Assembly (NCBI GenBank): GCA_023053545.1
Contig: JAKZAN010000005.1
Span: 4,092,001-4,156,000 of the forward strand
Direction of reading: 5' to 3'
Length of the DNA: 64,000 bases
From: Lepidurus packardi
Taxonomy: Eukaryota; Arthropoda; Branchiopoda; Notostraca; Triopsidae
The translations under genes were made by a program, and so were the position numbers. This document shows, piece by piece, positions 48,700-58,053 of the stretch. The notes beneath the pieces were generated by a model that saw only the letters and a program-made list of their open reading frames with translations, had not been told where the DNA came from and ran no database searches. Each line of letters begins with the position of its first letter. Position 1 is the stretch's first letter.

Positions 48700-49740
48700 T
48701 TCAAGCTGGAACAACTGAAGGATGATGACGGTTCGCCTCTCGTCGACCTAATACCTCAACTCAATTACATAGCCGAAAATCTAATTGGAGGAGTGGTACT
48801 CTCGGAGGTACCAAACACTACTGGTTTTCACTCCAGGTTGAAGTCCTACTGTACAAGACCGAGCAAATGCGAATACTCCTCTGAATTTACGGTCAGCAAG
48901 AAATTATAGCATTTTGGGCTGCCTACCAAAAAACAAAGCAGCGGGAAACGATGACATTCAAGCCATCGTACTGAAGGAAATCTGGAACACCATTGCTAGA
49001 ACAGTTGTCAAGATCTACAATGCATCCTTTTACTTGAGTCATTACCCCAGTGTGTGGAAAATGGCGAAAGTGCTCCCATTACCAAAACCAGGCAAGAAAG
49101 GCTACGGCTCCATTAAAGTTTTCGACCAATAGCCCTTTTACCCATTCTCCTCAAGATCCCTGGAAAGGGTGTTGCGCTGAGATTGCAGTTCTACTTGGAA
49201 GAAGGCAACAAGCTCTCGGAGGTACAATGGGGTTTTAGACCAGTGAGAAGCACTACCGATGTCCTCCCACAGCTCAGCAACTCGGTACTGGACAGCTTCG
49301 ATAGGGGCAAAGTACACACGGCCCTCCTGCTTGATATAAAAGGAGCGTTTGATAATGTCATTCACCAGAAACTCGAGACTGAATTGTGGGAATGAAAAGT
49401 ATCATCCAAAATTGTTGAATGGACACGGATGCTTTCTTCAAAATCGCATAGCGTTTGTTACTCATGGAGCGGAAAGAAGCCAACTCTATGCTATAACGAA
49501 AGGAGTACCGCAAGGCTCCCCCTTATCCCCGATTCTATTTCTGCCCTACATCAACAGATCACTAAGCGTGATAAATCGGAAGGGAATCGAGGCTCAAACG
49601 TTTGCTGATGATCTGTTTCTCGACACGTCAGGCTCTTCTAGTGAATGGAACACAAAATTCCTCGCCAACAACCTCTGCGCTCTTGAGAAGTGGGCGAAAA
49701 ACCTGGGTCTGGAAGAGTGAAATTGCATGACCTTAAATAG
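48700..49740 (+). pseudogene. decayed non-LTR retrotransposon reverse transcriptase
   Basis: Fragments of an ORF2-type reverse transcriptase of the Jockey/I/R1 class, spread over several frames. Seen in order: LPKNKAAGNDDIQ (48926-48964, palm entry), VWKMAKVLPLPKPGKK (49053-49100), a stop and frame change, then VQWGFRPVRSTTD and LLLDIKGAFDNVIHQ (49225-49372; the Asp of the A motif is in LDIKGAFD), another frame change, GVPQGSPLSPILF (49503-49541) and the catalytic TFADDLFLD box (49600-49626). At least two frameshifts and several stops show it is dead. Neither a 5' end nor target duplications were found. Confidence 0.85.
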
Positions 49741-50111
49741 GAAAAAGGCCTTCTCTAATTAACACCTGGTCGAGTTTCTCTTCCCAGGGAGACCGATGTC
49801 GTCGAAGATACGACTTTTTCATTTTTTCTCTAAAAAAATTGATAATTTTTCTGCAATGTTGTATGATCAGTCAAAACATTTGTATTTGTCCGCTCGCTCT
49901 ATTTGCAAAAAGACCTGTCCTATATCGTTGAAAACCGTTGATGAGTCAAGCCGGCTGCCCTTGTGGGTTCAAATCGAAATACGTTGTCACTGTCAGCCGT
50001 TTGGAGAAAATGGCCTAACGTGAAGACGGTGATGCCGAAAGATATTTTTTCTCCATTGTTAAATGTAACTTCCTTGTAAGTCTAGTGTGTACAGAGGAAG
50101 TACTTAGCGCA
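49741..50111. other. spacer between transposon relics
   Basis: Follows the reverse transcriptase relic. No motif is recognised; it may be unrecognisable retroelement or hAT-flank sequence. Confidence 0.4.
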
Positions 50112-50585
50112 ACAAAAGCACTTCATCTGGAATCTTCAAAAAGAGTATATTGACTTGATCGAAGCATCTGAACAAGCTGCCCCAGTAATAGGTGTTTTAA
50201 AAATTATGCGAGTTGACGCCGACGAGAAGTTTCACGAACTTTACTCTGAAACAAGGAGAATGGCAGATTCATTGTTTACGAAAGAGTCTATTCCGCCATG
50301 AGTGGCAGTGAGACAAAAAGGAGTAATGCAACAGCAGAAAATACAGAGAATTACTACCGAAGGAATGTTTTCGTTCCTCTTTTGGACCACGTAGTTTCCG
50401 AACTACAAACCCAACTAGTGGACAAGCGACAGAAGTTTTTAGCTCAGTATTTGACCCCTGCAAAGGTGAAGATGCTTGATCTAGATCCGCTACAGGGAAG
50501 GCAAATCAACATCAGGATATTAAAATTAATTTCGAAAACTTGGTTAATGACTATGACATGTAAAGATATACGTCTGTTTAGTTAA
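50112..50585 (+). pseudogene. relic of a hAT-type (ZMYM1/THAP12-like) transposase
   Basis: Two overlapping frames separated by a frameshift near 50298. The first has EYIDLIEASEQAAPVIG and ends in a stop at 50301. The second has ETKRSNATAENTENYYRRNV and FVPLLDHVVSELQTQL. The pattern of a basic stretch with Arg/Asn, then xxYYRRNVFVPxLDHxxxEL, is characteristic of the hAT-like proteins containing DUF4371 that are widespread in arthropod genomes. Only a short internal part survives; the C-terminal dimerisation region is missing. I recognise the family from memory of the motif. Confidence 0.6.
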
Positions 50586-51270
50586 GTTGCAATAAAAGTT
50601 ACGTAATATTTGTTGTCCCTATAAGAAAGGGAACGTAATAACTTTTGTCCCTATTGCAATGATGGAAAAGAGATGGACGAGTAGATGGAAGAGAGAGAGA
50701 CCAGTAAGTCGCGTTTGTCCCGTTGTGTTTCGCAAGTAAGTTTAGATGCGGCTCAGGGCACTGAACGATTTGCTGCATGCGCTTTTATGCAGATTGCTGC
50801 TTTTTGATGTAAACAGTAAACAACAAAGGGTCGGGCTAGCTCAACGTCCTAAACCTTGCTTTGTTTGAATAAAGTGCTATAGAAGGCAGATCATGGAACT
50901 CTGAAATCAGAACTTGACACAGAAATTTAGGAGAAACGTAACGATATTATTGAAAAAGTTTTATTTTACAAATACCTTGCTAAAATATATTACTAACCTG
51001 CGTCAAAAAGTTTAGATGAATAATTTTTCATTTATATCGTTAAACTTCTTTTAAGTTTATGTTTTAAGTTTGGTTCACCATGCATCATTCTCGTGTATAT
51101 AGGGATATGAAAGTATTGTAGCGTATCTGGCGATTCACGCTAACTGATTTCATAAATACGGGAGAGGAACTGGCTTTACACATGAATTCGAAACCAGTTT
51201 AAAGTCAACGTGGATAGGATATGTTTTAAAATCGGGAATTTAGTAGGGATTGGTACAACAATGAAATAGG
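50586..51270. other. AT-rich spacer, no feature seen
   Basis: No open frame of note, no repeats beyond short AT tracts, no recognised motif. Confidence 0.4.
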
Positions 51271-51285
51271 TAACTCCGTCTATTC

Positions 51286-51462
51286 AACTTGCGCGCTTCT
51301 CGTCTCGCTCTCCTCTCTGCTCAGGCTCTACCTAAGGGCTCTGCTGCTCTTCTTCCTTGCCCTGCCTCTCGCACCGTCCAGCGTCAGTTCGCCACAGTAT
51401 TGCCATCTTCTGACAAAAAAGATCAACTACTTGAACTATACCGGGCCTTAAACCTTTACCGG
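51286..51462 (+). pseudogene. fragment encoding a mitochondrial presequence-like peptide, cut by a retrotransposon
   Basis: An open frame without ATG. Its translation begins LRASRLALLSAQALPKGS and continues TVQRQFATVLPSSDKKD and LLELYRALNLYR. It is rich in Arg, Ala, Leu and Ser with almost no acidic residues at first, like a mitochondrial targeting sequence with an RQFAT-type cleavage region. The non-LTR element inserted after 51462; past the element the frame continues about eight codons (TVVWPVFL) to a stop. The source protein is not recognised. It may be a processed pseudogene or a lost exon. Confidence 0.35.
51451..51462. repeat. target-site duplication, left copy
   Basis: AACCTTTACCGG, repeated exactly at 53249-53260, brackets the retroelement. 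Confidence 0.85.
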
Positions 51463-51469
51463 TTTCCAC

Positions 51470-52930
51470 GAAGACGAAGTAGTATTCAGAGTACTAGACC
51501 ATACAGGAAGCAGAATACAAAATCAGATCACAGCCTTGCAGGACGCATATGGAATCCCGGAAGTAGAAAAAGGAAACCTTTTTGACAATCTAATACCACC
51601 GTGGGATTTTGAGCCAGGAAAGATTGTGGAAGAAATACCAAAATTAAAAACAAAATTAGGGTCACAAACGGGCAGACAGAGCATAATAAACGAGTATCTA
51701 GAAAATAAGTACAAAGACTGCAAAAAGATCTTTACAGATGGCTCAAGAGATGAAGAAGGTAAGGTAGGAGTAGGCATCTTTATAGAATTCAAAGATCAGT
51801 TGATAGCCTTCGCCCTGCCAAAGTACTCGTCTCCCAAGTAGCACAAGTTGGTCGAAGGAACGTCTGTTTCTGACCTTTAACGTCAAAAGTGACGTTATTT
51901 CAACGTTGCAAAGACATACAATTTGCAATCTTCGGTAATCTTTTAATCGTTGGGGAAAGAAAAATCCCCGTAGGACTATATACTTGACTCTGAGCAACGT
52001 TGTTTCGACCTAAAACGGACGATACCTTGGACGTCTAAATTTGACGATTATACAACGTAAAGGTGACATACAATTTGCAGTCCGTCTTAACGTCACAAAG
52101 TGACGTCAATTTCAGACGTCGGTGACGTAATTTCAACCATTTATCGACCAACTTGTGCTACTTGGGCTGTAATGGCAGCAGAGCTTGTTGGCATTAAAGA
52201 GGCAATAAAAACAATCGAAAATGTAGAGATGGCTACCTACGTAATACTCACAGACTCACGAGCGGCGGTCACAGCTATCAAAAAGTACGGTAACAAAAAA
52301 TACTTCCGGCTAGTCCAAGAAATACAAGACTCACTTTTAAAACATAAAAAGCAAGGGAGAACTATAGTTATACAATGGATACCAGGACACGAAGGGATAG
52401 CCGGAAACGAAAAAGCTGACTTAGCAGCCAAACTCGGGAGGGACACGGACTGCCAAAACGAACGGGGTTTAACAAGTTCAGAGTTAGTTACGGTATATAG
52501 AGAAAAAAACGAGCAAAGGATTTGTAGATACCTAAAAGAAGAATCCCAACAAACAATAGTGCAACACGCTCGAAGATTAAAACCCCTTCCATGGCTGGAC
52601 CATCCCAACAGAAGAGTCTCCGTAGCTTTACTAAGATTAAGATGCAACCATGCCAAAGTGGGAGCATGGTTGTATAGATTCCAACTAAAAGATACGGACA
52701 ATTGCGAAGGGTGCGGAATGCGAAACGACACGGTCGAACATAAATTGTTACACTGCTTAGAATACGAAAATGAAAGAAATATCTGGAAAAATAAGGTGGA
52801 AAAATTGAAAGTGGACTTTAGACTAGAAAACTTACTGGGCTTTGGAAACATAGACCAGGAGAGACAGTATAAAATGAGAAACCTACTAGTGGAGTATATA
52901 AAGCTTACAAAAATCATCAACATAGTATAA
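51470..52930 (+). pseudogene. retrotransposon ORF2 C-terminus with RNase H, interrupted by a MITE
   Basis: RNase H removes the RNA strand during element replication. Left part (to 51832): a linker and KIFTDGSRDEEGKVG with the first catalytic Asp. Right part (from 52169): MAAELVGIKEAI (Glu), VILTDSRAAVTAI (second Asp) and WIPGHEGIAGNEKADLAAK (His region and last Asp). After it come a conserved arginine-rich stretch and a zinc-knuckle-like CEGCGMRNDTVEHKLLHC, the usual tail of Jockey/I-type ORF2 proteins. No stop lies in either part outside the MITE, so this copy is young, but it lacks the endonuclease and reverse transcriptase and cannot be autonomous. Confidence 0.85.
51833..52166. mobile_element. 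334-bp MITE nested in the RNase H region
   Basis: Perfect 23-bp inverted ends, CCCAAGTAGCACAAGTTGG on the left and its complement ending GCTACTTGGG on the right. No coding capacity. The inside is rich in repeated AACGTC/GACGTT words. The flanks carry CT on both sides (51831-51832 and 52167-52168). Taking out the element plus one CT brings the two RNase H halves into one reading frame, so the boundaries are well supported. Confidence 0.9.
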
Positions 52931-52970
52931 AAAAAAAAGAAAAAAAAGAAAAAAAAAAAAGGGGGGGGGA
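52929..52970 (+). repeat. A-rich then G9 tract in the retroelement 3' region
   Basis: Directly after the ORF2 stop: runs of A broken by single G, then nine G. It resembles an internal poly(A) record or slippage-prone tract. Confidence 0.7.
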
Positions 52971-53248
52971 AAGGCTGACACATATGGCTAGTCATGGTGT
53001 ATTATTGGCAATTTGGATACAAGAGCACCAACAAAAATGGGGAATAGTAGTGGTGTCGGGACTAGTAGACCTCTAAGCACGTCCATTCCAAACAACCATG
53101 GTAAAGTCCAAAGATAACCCAAAGAACCCAGGGATGAATAAACCTAAGAATCAGTGAAGGAACCGAAGAAAACTCCAGTTTGAAAGCGGCAGTCGACAAT
53201 GCACCCGATAGATGGCGCGGATCGACTATAAACGACAAGAAGAAGAAG

Positions 53249-53260
53249 AACCTTTACCGG
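53249..53260. repeat. target-site duplication, right copy
   Basis: Same 12 bases as 51451-51462, directly after the AAG-rich tail. Confidence 0.85.
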
Positions 53261-53599
53261 ACTGTGGTCTGGCCTGTTTTTCTATGATACATAGAAATTT
53301 AATTTAACATGAAAAGCTTGATGTCGTTTTCTAAGTAATAATAACATTAGTTTGTAAAAATATATCTAGCTTAATTTCTTAATCACGCGTATAACTTAAA
53401 AGATTATTTCATCGTTCTCTCTTTTGTAGCTAAAGATAAGGTGGCAACGTTGCGAATTACATGGCGAAGCCTAAGAATATTTCCTGACGTTAAAACTAAG
53501 CGCCAAATATCCTAATCATCGTTGCTGTAAAACACAAGAAGCAACGTAAAGTAAGGTCATTTTATTAAATCTATTCTACAAGGTTTTTCCATCTTGTCT

Positions 53600-56500
53600 A
53601 GTATGGATTTTCCCCTAGTAGCGTTATTTGTAGAGATTGTTGTTGATTAAAAAAAGAAGATGCTGTGATGACGAAGTGTAACTCCAGGATTATTATTTTG
53701 TAGTGGCTGATTCAGAGGATTCTGTACCGTTCGCCAGTGCGAGTGCCGGAGACTCTTGGAGCCAGTTTGGTAATTCAAATTTCGATGGAGAAGGAGACAG
53801 TAACTCAATCCCTGGCTTGAAACCTGTCAAAATGGATACCGACAACAGTAAGCATCGTATTAACCCTAAGCTTGAAGTTTTCAAGCAGACTTTATTTGGG
53901 CTATTTGTTGACATTGTTTGAGAAAAAAAGGATAATTTCATCATTTGAATATGTATGGTACTTCCGTAGGTAATGAAGGCAATTCGGTGCCGGCAAACGG
54001 GGAAGAGCTTAGTGCCATTGCTATAAATGAAGAAAATTCAGCTTCAGCTAATAGTCCTTGGAAGCCTGCTCCAGATGATGGCAGTAATCCTTCACAACCA
54101 GCTGAGGTTAAGGAAGAACAGTAAGAAATTTATTGGGGTTTAAATTACGAATTTGTAATATTTTCTTTTTTTTATTTCTAATAAAAAGTGTGGCGGAATC
54201 CAGAAAACGTTCTCGCTTTGACATTCCACCCGATAGCGTAAAATCTTTCGGTTTTGATCTTAAAGCGGCTGTCGAAGAAGCCAAGCGCTTGAAAATGGGT
54301 AATGGCGTGAAGAAAGAGGAAGAAAAGAAAGACGAAAAGAAAAAAAAGGAAAAAGAGGGGCCAGTCCATAAGCAGTCCAAACTTTTACCGGATTTGGAGA
54401 AGCATTGGAAAACAGTCGATGAAAACCCGCGCGATTTTAACGCTTGGACTACCTTACTTCAATGTGTAGACCAAGAAGTAAAATGTTACAGTGTCTATTC
54501 GTTTCGGTACTATAAGATTTCCGATCTAGAATGATCTCGAAGTGGCGCGTGAGGCATACGACTCGTTCTTGGCTCGCTATCCCTACTGTTACGGTTACTG
54601 GAAGAAATATGCTGACTACGAAAAGAAGAAAGCACACAAAAAGGATTGTGAACAGGTAAATGCGTTTAAGCATCGCAAAACAGGTTATATCATGAACAGT
54701 AACCAATTGTCTTGGCAAACTTCCATAAAATTTAGCTCTTATCATGCAATCCCAATTATACAAACCCATTACTTTGGCCTTAGAAAATTAAAGAAAATTT
54801 TACTCGTAATTACAAGCTTTCAGATTTGCCAAGACAGGTTATTGGTCAGGTCCAAGGGTTTGGACTTAACGTATTTAAATTATTCCCTTATCTCGAATAT
54901 GTCTTAATTCTCGCGAGTTTGATTTTGGGTTCACTTTGTATTGTCTGATGGGGCACAAACAAAAATGTTTCAAGCCGGCTCAGGTACGTATGATGGGGCA
55001 CACAAAAAGAGAAGTTATACCTGCAGAAGCCTAACGCGAGACCCATCGTAGGATGAATAATTCAATTTATTTCAAAATCTGTACTAAACTAAATCACTCG
55101 TGCGACGAACAGCTCCAGTGGGAACAATTTGTAGAGGTTCTCTGGGAGAAACCCCCCAAAGAGCTCTGAGACGTAGCGTTCCGCCCTGATCATCGTCACA
55201 ACTTTATAATTAACTAATATTTTATAAGAAAAAAAAGTAGCAGAAATAGTTTGCTTTTCCTTTTTGACCCATGTATGTATACCCCTTTTTACCAGCCTGG
55301 GGTTTGGGGCCGAATGAAGAGGCCATCAATGTGGAATGGCGGAGGGGCAACCACGCCCAGGTAGCATCATAAGGGCATTCATAATTATTTCAATAAGATC
55401 ATTATAATTGCTAAATTGCTTTTAGGTATTTTCTCGACCAAGTTTATTAAAATTTATTTAAAAAGCGATTGAAAATAGGAAATTTTGATGCCTAACGCTT
55501 TATAATTTGTAGGTTTTTGAACGTGGTTTAGCGGCCATTCCCCTCTCCGTTGACCTTTGGCTTCATTACCTGAATTACTGTCGCGTTCATCATGCAGCGC
55601 GCGAGGATTACGTCAGACAACAGTTTGAGAGAGCTGTTGATACTTGTGGTCTTGAATTCAGGTCAGTTTGGCTCGCTTGTTCTTTTTTTCGTCAAGTTTT
55701 CTTGAAAAGATTATGTCTAAGTGAAAAACCATTTTGGCGTGTTTAATGAAACTAATTCTGGCTTGATTGACAGGTCTGATCGAATTTGGGAATTGTACAT
55801 TAATTGGGAAGTTGAGCGAGATGATTTGGGTCGAGTATTCCGCATTTACGACCGCCTTCTCAAAATTCCGACTCAGTTTCATTCGACACATTTCGACAAG
55901 TAATTTAACGGTTTGCGCTACTTTAAACCTTGAGTAAACAATTTATGTTTAGTTTCGAAGATCTGGTGACACAAAATGATCCAAAAGAGCTCTTAACTAC
56001 TGAAGAGTACGAGACAATTAAGCAAGAGGTTCTGCGTCGACGCCAGGAAAAAGACGAAGACAGTGATGCCAAGAAGGATAAGGATGGAGACGAGGACGGG
56101 AAGCTGAGTGACGAAGAGGTGAACAAGATGAAAGAAATCATTAAAACCATGAGACGAGCCACTCACCGGAAAACGGAAGCGGCCATCACGGAGCGCTGGA
56201 CGTTTGAAGAAGCGATTAAAAGACCATATTTCCACGTGAAAGCCTTGGAAAGAGGACAGTTAAAGAATTGGAGAACGTACACCGATTTTGAGATATCTAA
56301 AGGCAACAAAGAAAGAATAGTCATTCTTTTCGAGCGATGTTTGATAGCATGTGCACTCTATGAGGAATTTTGGTTAAAAGTAAGTACTAAACTTATGAGT
56401 TGACTATTTAAACTATTGTTTTGAAAACTACTTTTTAGTACGTCAACTACTTGGAAACTTTACCCAAAAGTGAAGAAACCCAAAACCGTATTCGCGATGT

Positions 56501-57717
56501 ATTCCGTAGGGCATGCACGATACATTTGCAGGATAAGCCCAACATTCATTTGCATTGGGCAGCGTATGAGGAAAAAACCGGTAAAAATGCTGAAAGATAC
56601 CTGTTAAGCTTTGACATAACGAAATGTGTTCTGCTTAGGCAATGTGTCGGTGGCATCGGAGATCTTAGAACAATTAGAAAAGAAACATCCTGACCTGGGA
56701 ATTGTTCCCGTTCGACGAATCCATGTACTTAGACGAGGACATTTTGGTCACCCAGCGGTGTTAGCCTTGTTCAGTTCTTACCTGGATAAGGACAAAGAGG
56801 AATTACCTGGTGATGTCAGAGCTGATATTGCCGTTCGTGCTGCGCGTTATGCTGCAAAAGTAAATCGCAACATTCCTTGTTCGTTTTTTTCTGTTTTCGC
56901 AAAAGGTTAGTAAGCATTTTGGTTCTGACAGGTGTTAGGGGACATGAGCATGGCGTCGCAGTTTTTGTTTAAAGGTTTGGAAAAAGATCCCGCCAGTGCT
57001 CGTTTACATATGCAATTGCTGGATCTGGAATACCAGAAACAGCCAATGGACCTCGACGCGGTAGTGGAAGCTCTCGACCGAGGTATCTTGGCACCTTTAG
57101 ACGCGGAAGAACGGTACAGATTTGCCCAACGAAAGGTGGAATTTCTCGAAGAATTTGGCACTAGTTTGGACGTCGTCTGGACTGCCCAAGAAGAATTGGC
57201 GCAGTTAAAGAAAAGCGCCGATGAAGCTCGAGCCTCTAAATTGGCAGCCGATGGAAAGACTGAAGAAGGGTACGGCGTTTATATTTTTTAAACTTGAAAA
57301 GAAATTGGCATTTTGAGAAGCGACTGTACCATCGTGGGAATAGTCGCGGTTATAATGCCTAGATTGAAGAGAGCAGGTGTTTCTCGAAGCATTTTATATT
57401 ATGTCGATTGCTATTAGCACCTGTCTTACAAGTGTTTCTGTTAATTGGAATGTATATTAATTGTTTCTGTTAAATTGTTATATTAATTGTTTCTGTAACT
57501 TTTCGTTAGACCTGAGACCAAAAAAGCCAAGATTGAGGACAAAACCGTTGCAACGGGAGCAGGTGCTGTAGCAGGAGATGCTGCAACTTCCGCAGCCGCA
57601 GTTCCTTACGATCAGTCACAATATGGCCAATATTACCAACAGTATGGACAGTGGGGGTATGGTGGGCAAGGTTACCAGCAGAATTGGCAGGGTTATTATC
57701 CTCAACAACAATACTGA
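53600..57717 (+). CDS. Prp39: pre-mRNA-processing factor 39, complete (773 aa)
   Basis: U1 snRNP-associated HAT-repeat protein that helps commit pre-mRNA to splicing in the nucleus. Exons: 53600 (last base of a leader exon), 53704-53847, 53970-54120, 54189-54477, 54530-54655, 55513-55661, 55774-55899, 55953-56379, 56439-56580, 56639-56859, 56932-57269, 57510-57717. All phases agree. HAT repeats are recognisable from [20 protein letters not shown] and [16 protein letters not shown] on, with [44 protein letters not shown] and a degenerate C-terminal set ([15 protein letters not shown]). The C-terminus is rich in Gln, Tyr and Gly ([17 protein letters not shown]). The N-terminus is acidic with a Lys/Glu run. 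The start codon seems split by an intron (A at 53600, TG at 53704-53705), because the exon opens after TTTTGTAG with TG GCT GAT. The alternative is a start in a missed exon. Confidence 0.93.
54708..54836. repeat. imperfect inverted repeat in Prp39 intron
   Basis: TGTCTTGGCAAA (54708-54719) is matched in inverse by TTTGCCAAGACA (54825-54836), with ACCAAT words just outside on both sides. The 105-bp loop is AT-rich. It may be a small foldback element. The same 857-bp intron also has two GATGGGGCACA words near 54950-55000 and GC-richer sequence of possible transposon origin. Confidence 0.5.
57307..57433 (+). ncRNA. probable box H/ACA snoRNA in the last Prp39 intron
   Basis: Two hairpins with a hinge and an ACA tail. 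Hairpin 1: outer stem GGCATT (57307-57312) with AATGCC (57354-57359), and inner stem GCGACT (57320-57325) with AGTCGC (57342-57347). Together they leave a pocket of 7 and 6 nt. Hinge: AGATTG (57361) or AGAGCA (57370) as H box. Hairpin 2: CAGGTG (57374-57379) with CACCTG (57418-57423), inner AGCA with TGCT, pocket closing at 57413. Then comes ACA at 57428-57430, three bases before the presumed end. Pocket-to-box distances are about 13 and 15 nt, close to the 14-16 nt rule. Downstream in the intron, TATTAATTGTTTCTGT is duplicated (57455, 57481). Confidence 0.65.
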
Positions 57718-58053
57718 TATATAAAGACACCGCCCTATTCGACACTTGGCATGTTGCACGCATTACTTTTTGTAGGTTTTCGGTAATATGAAACCATAGC
57801 TGTTAGCTTACACATCTGCATTTTTATTTGTCTTATGTAAGTGACGATTTCCCAAACTCATACATGCTTGAGATACAATCAGAAAGATATTTTTCTTTGT
57901 GAAATTAAGAAGGGGGTAAAGAAACATTCAAATTGATGTACCGGTGACGTCAGCAACGTGGGTTTCTCTCATTGGTCGTCGAAGTCGTGGAACTAAAGGG
58001 GCAGGGCTTTTGCTGTGTAGTTTCGTGTCGTGAAGAAGCCGGTCAGAGATACA

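Larger units (their letters stand above)
51463..53248 (+). mobile_element. 5'-truncated non-LTR retrotransposon copy with RNase H domain
   Basis: Bounded by 12-bp direct repeats, starting inside the ORF and ending in an AAG/AGA-rich tail, all signs of target-primed reverse transcription with 5' truncation. The coding part runs to a stop at 52930 and is followed by an A/G-rich tract and about 280 bp of 3' UTR. The element contains a later MITE insertion. Without the MITE it is 1452 bp. Confidence 0.85.

Noticed and set aside
52237..52995. 252-aa minus-strand ORF
   Set aside because: It is the antisense of the RNase H region of the retroelement; the plus strand carries the catalytic motifs.
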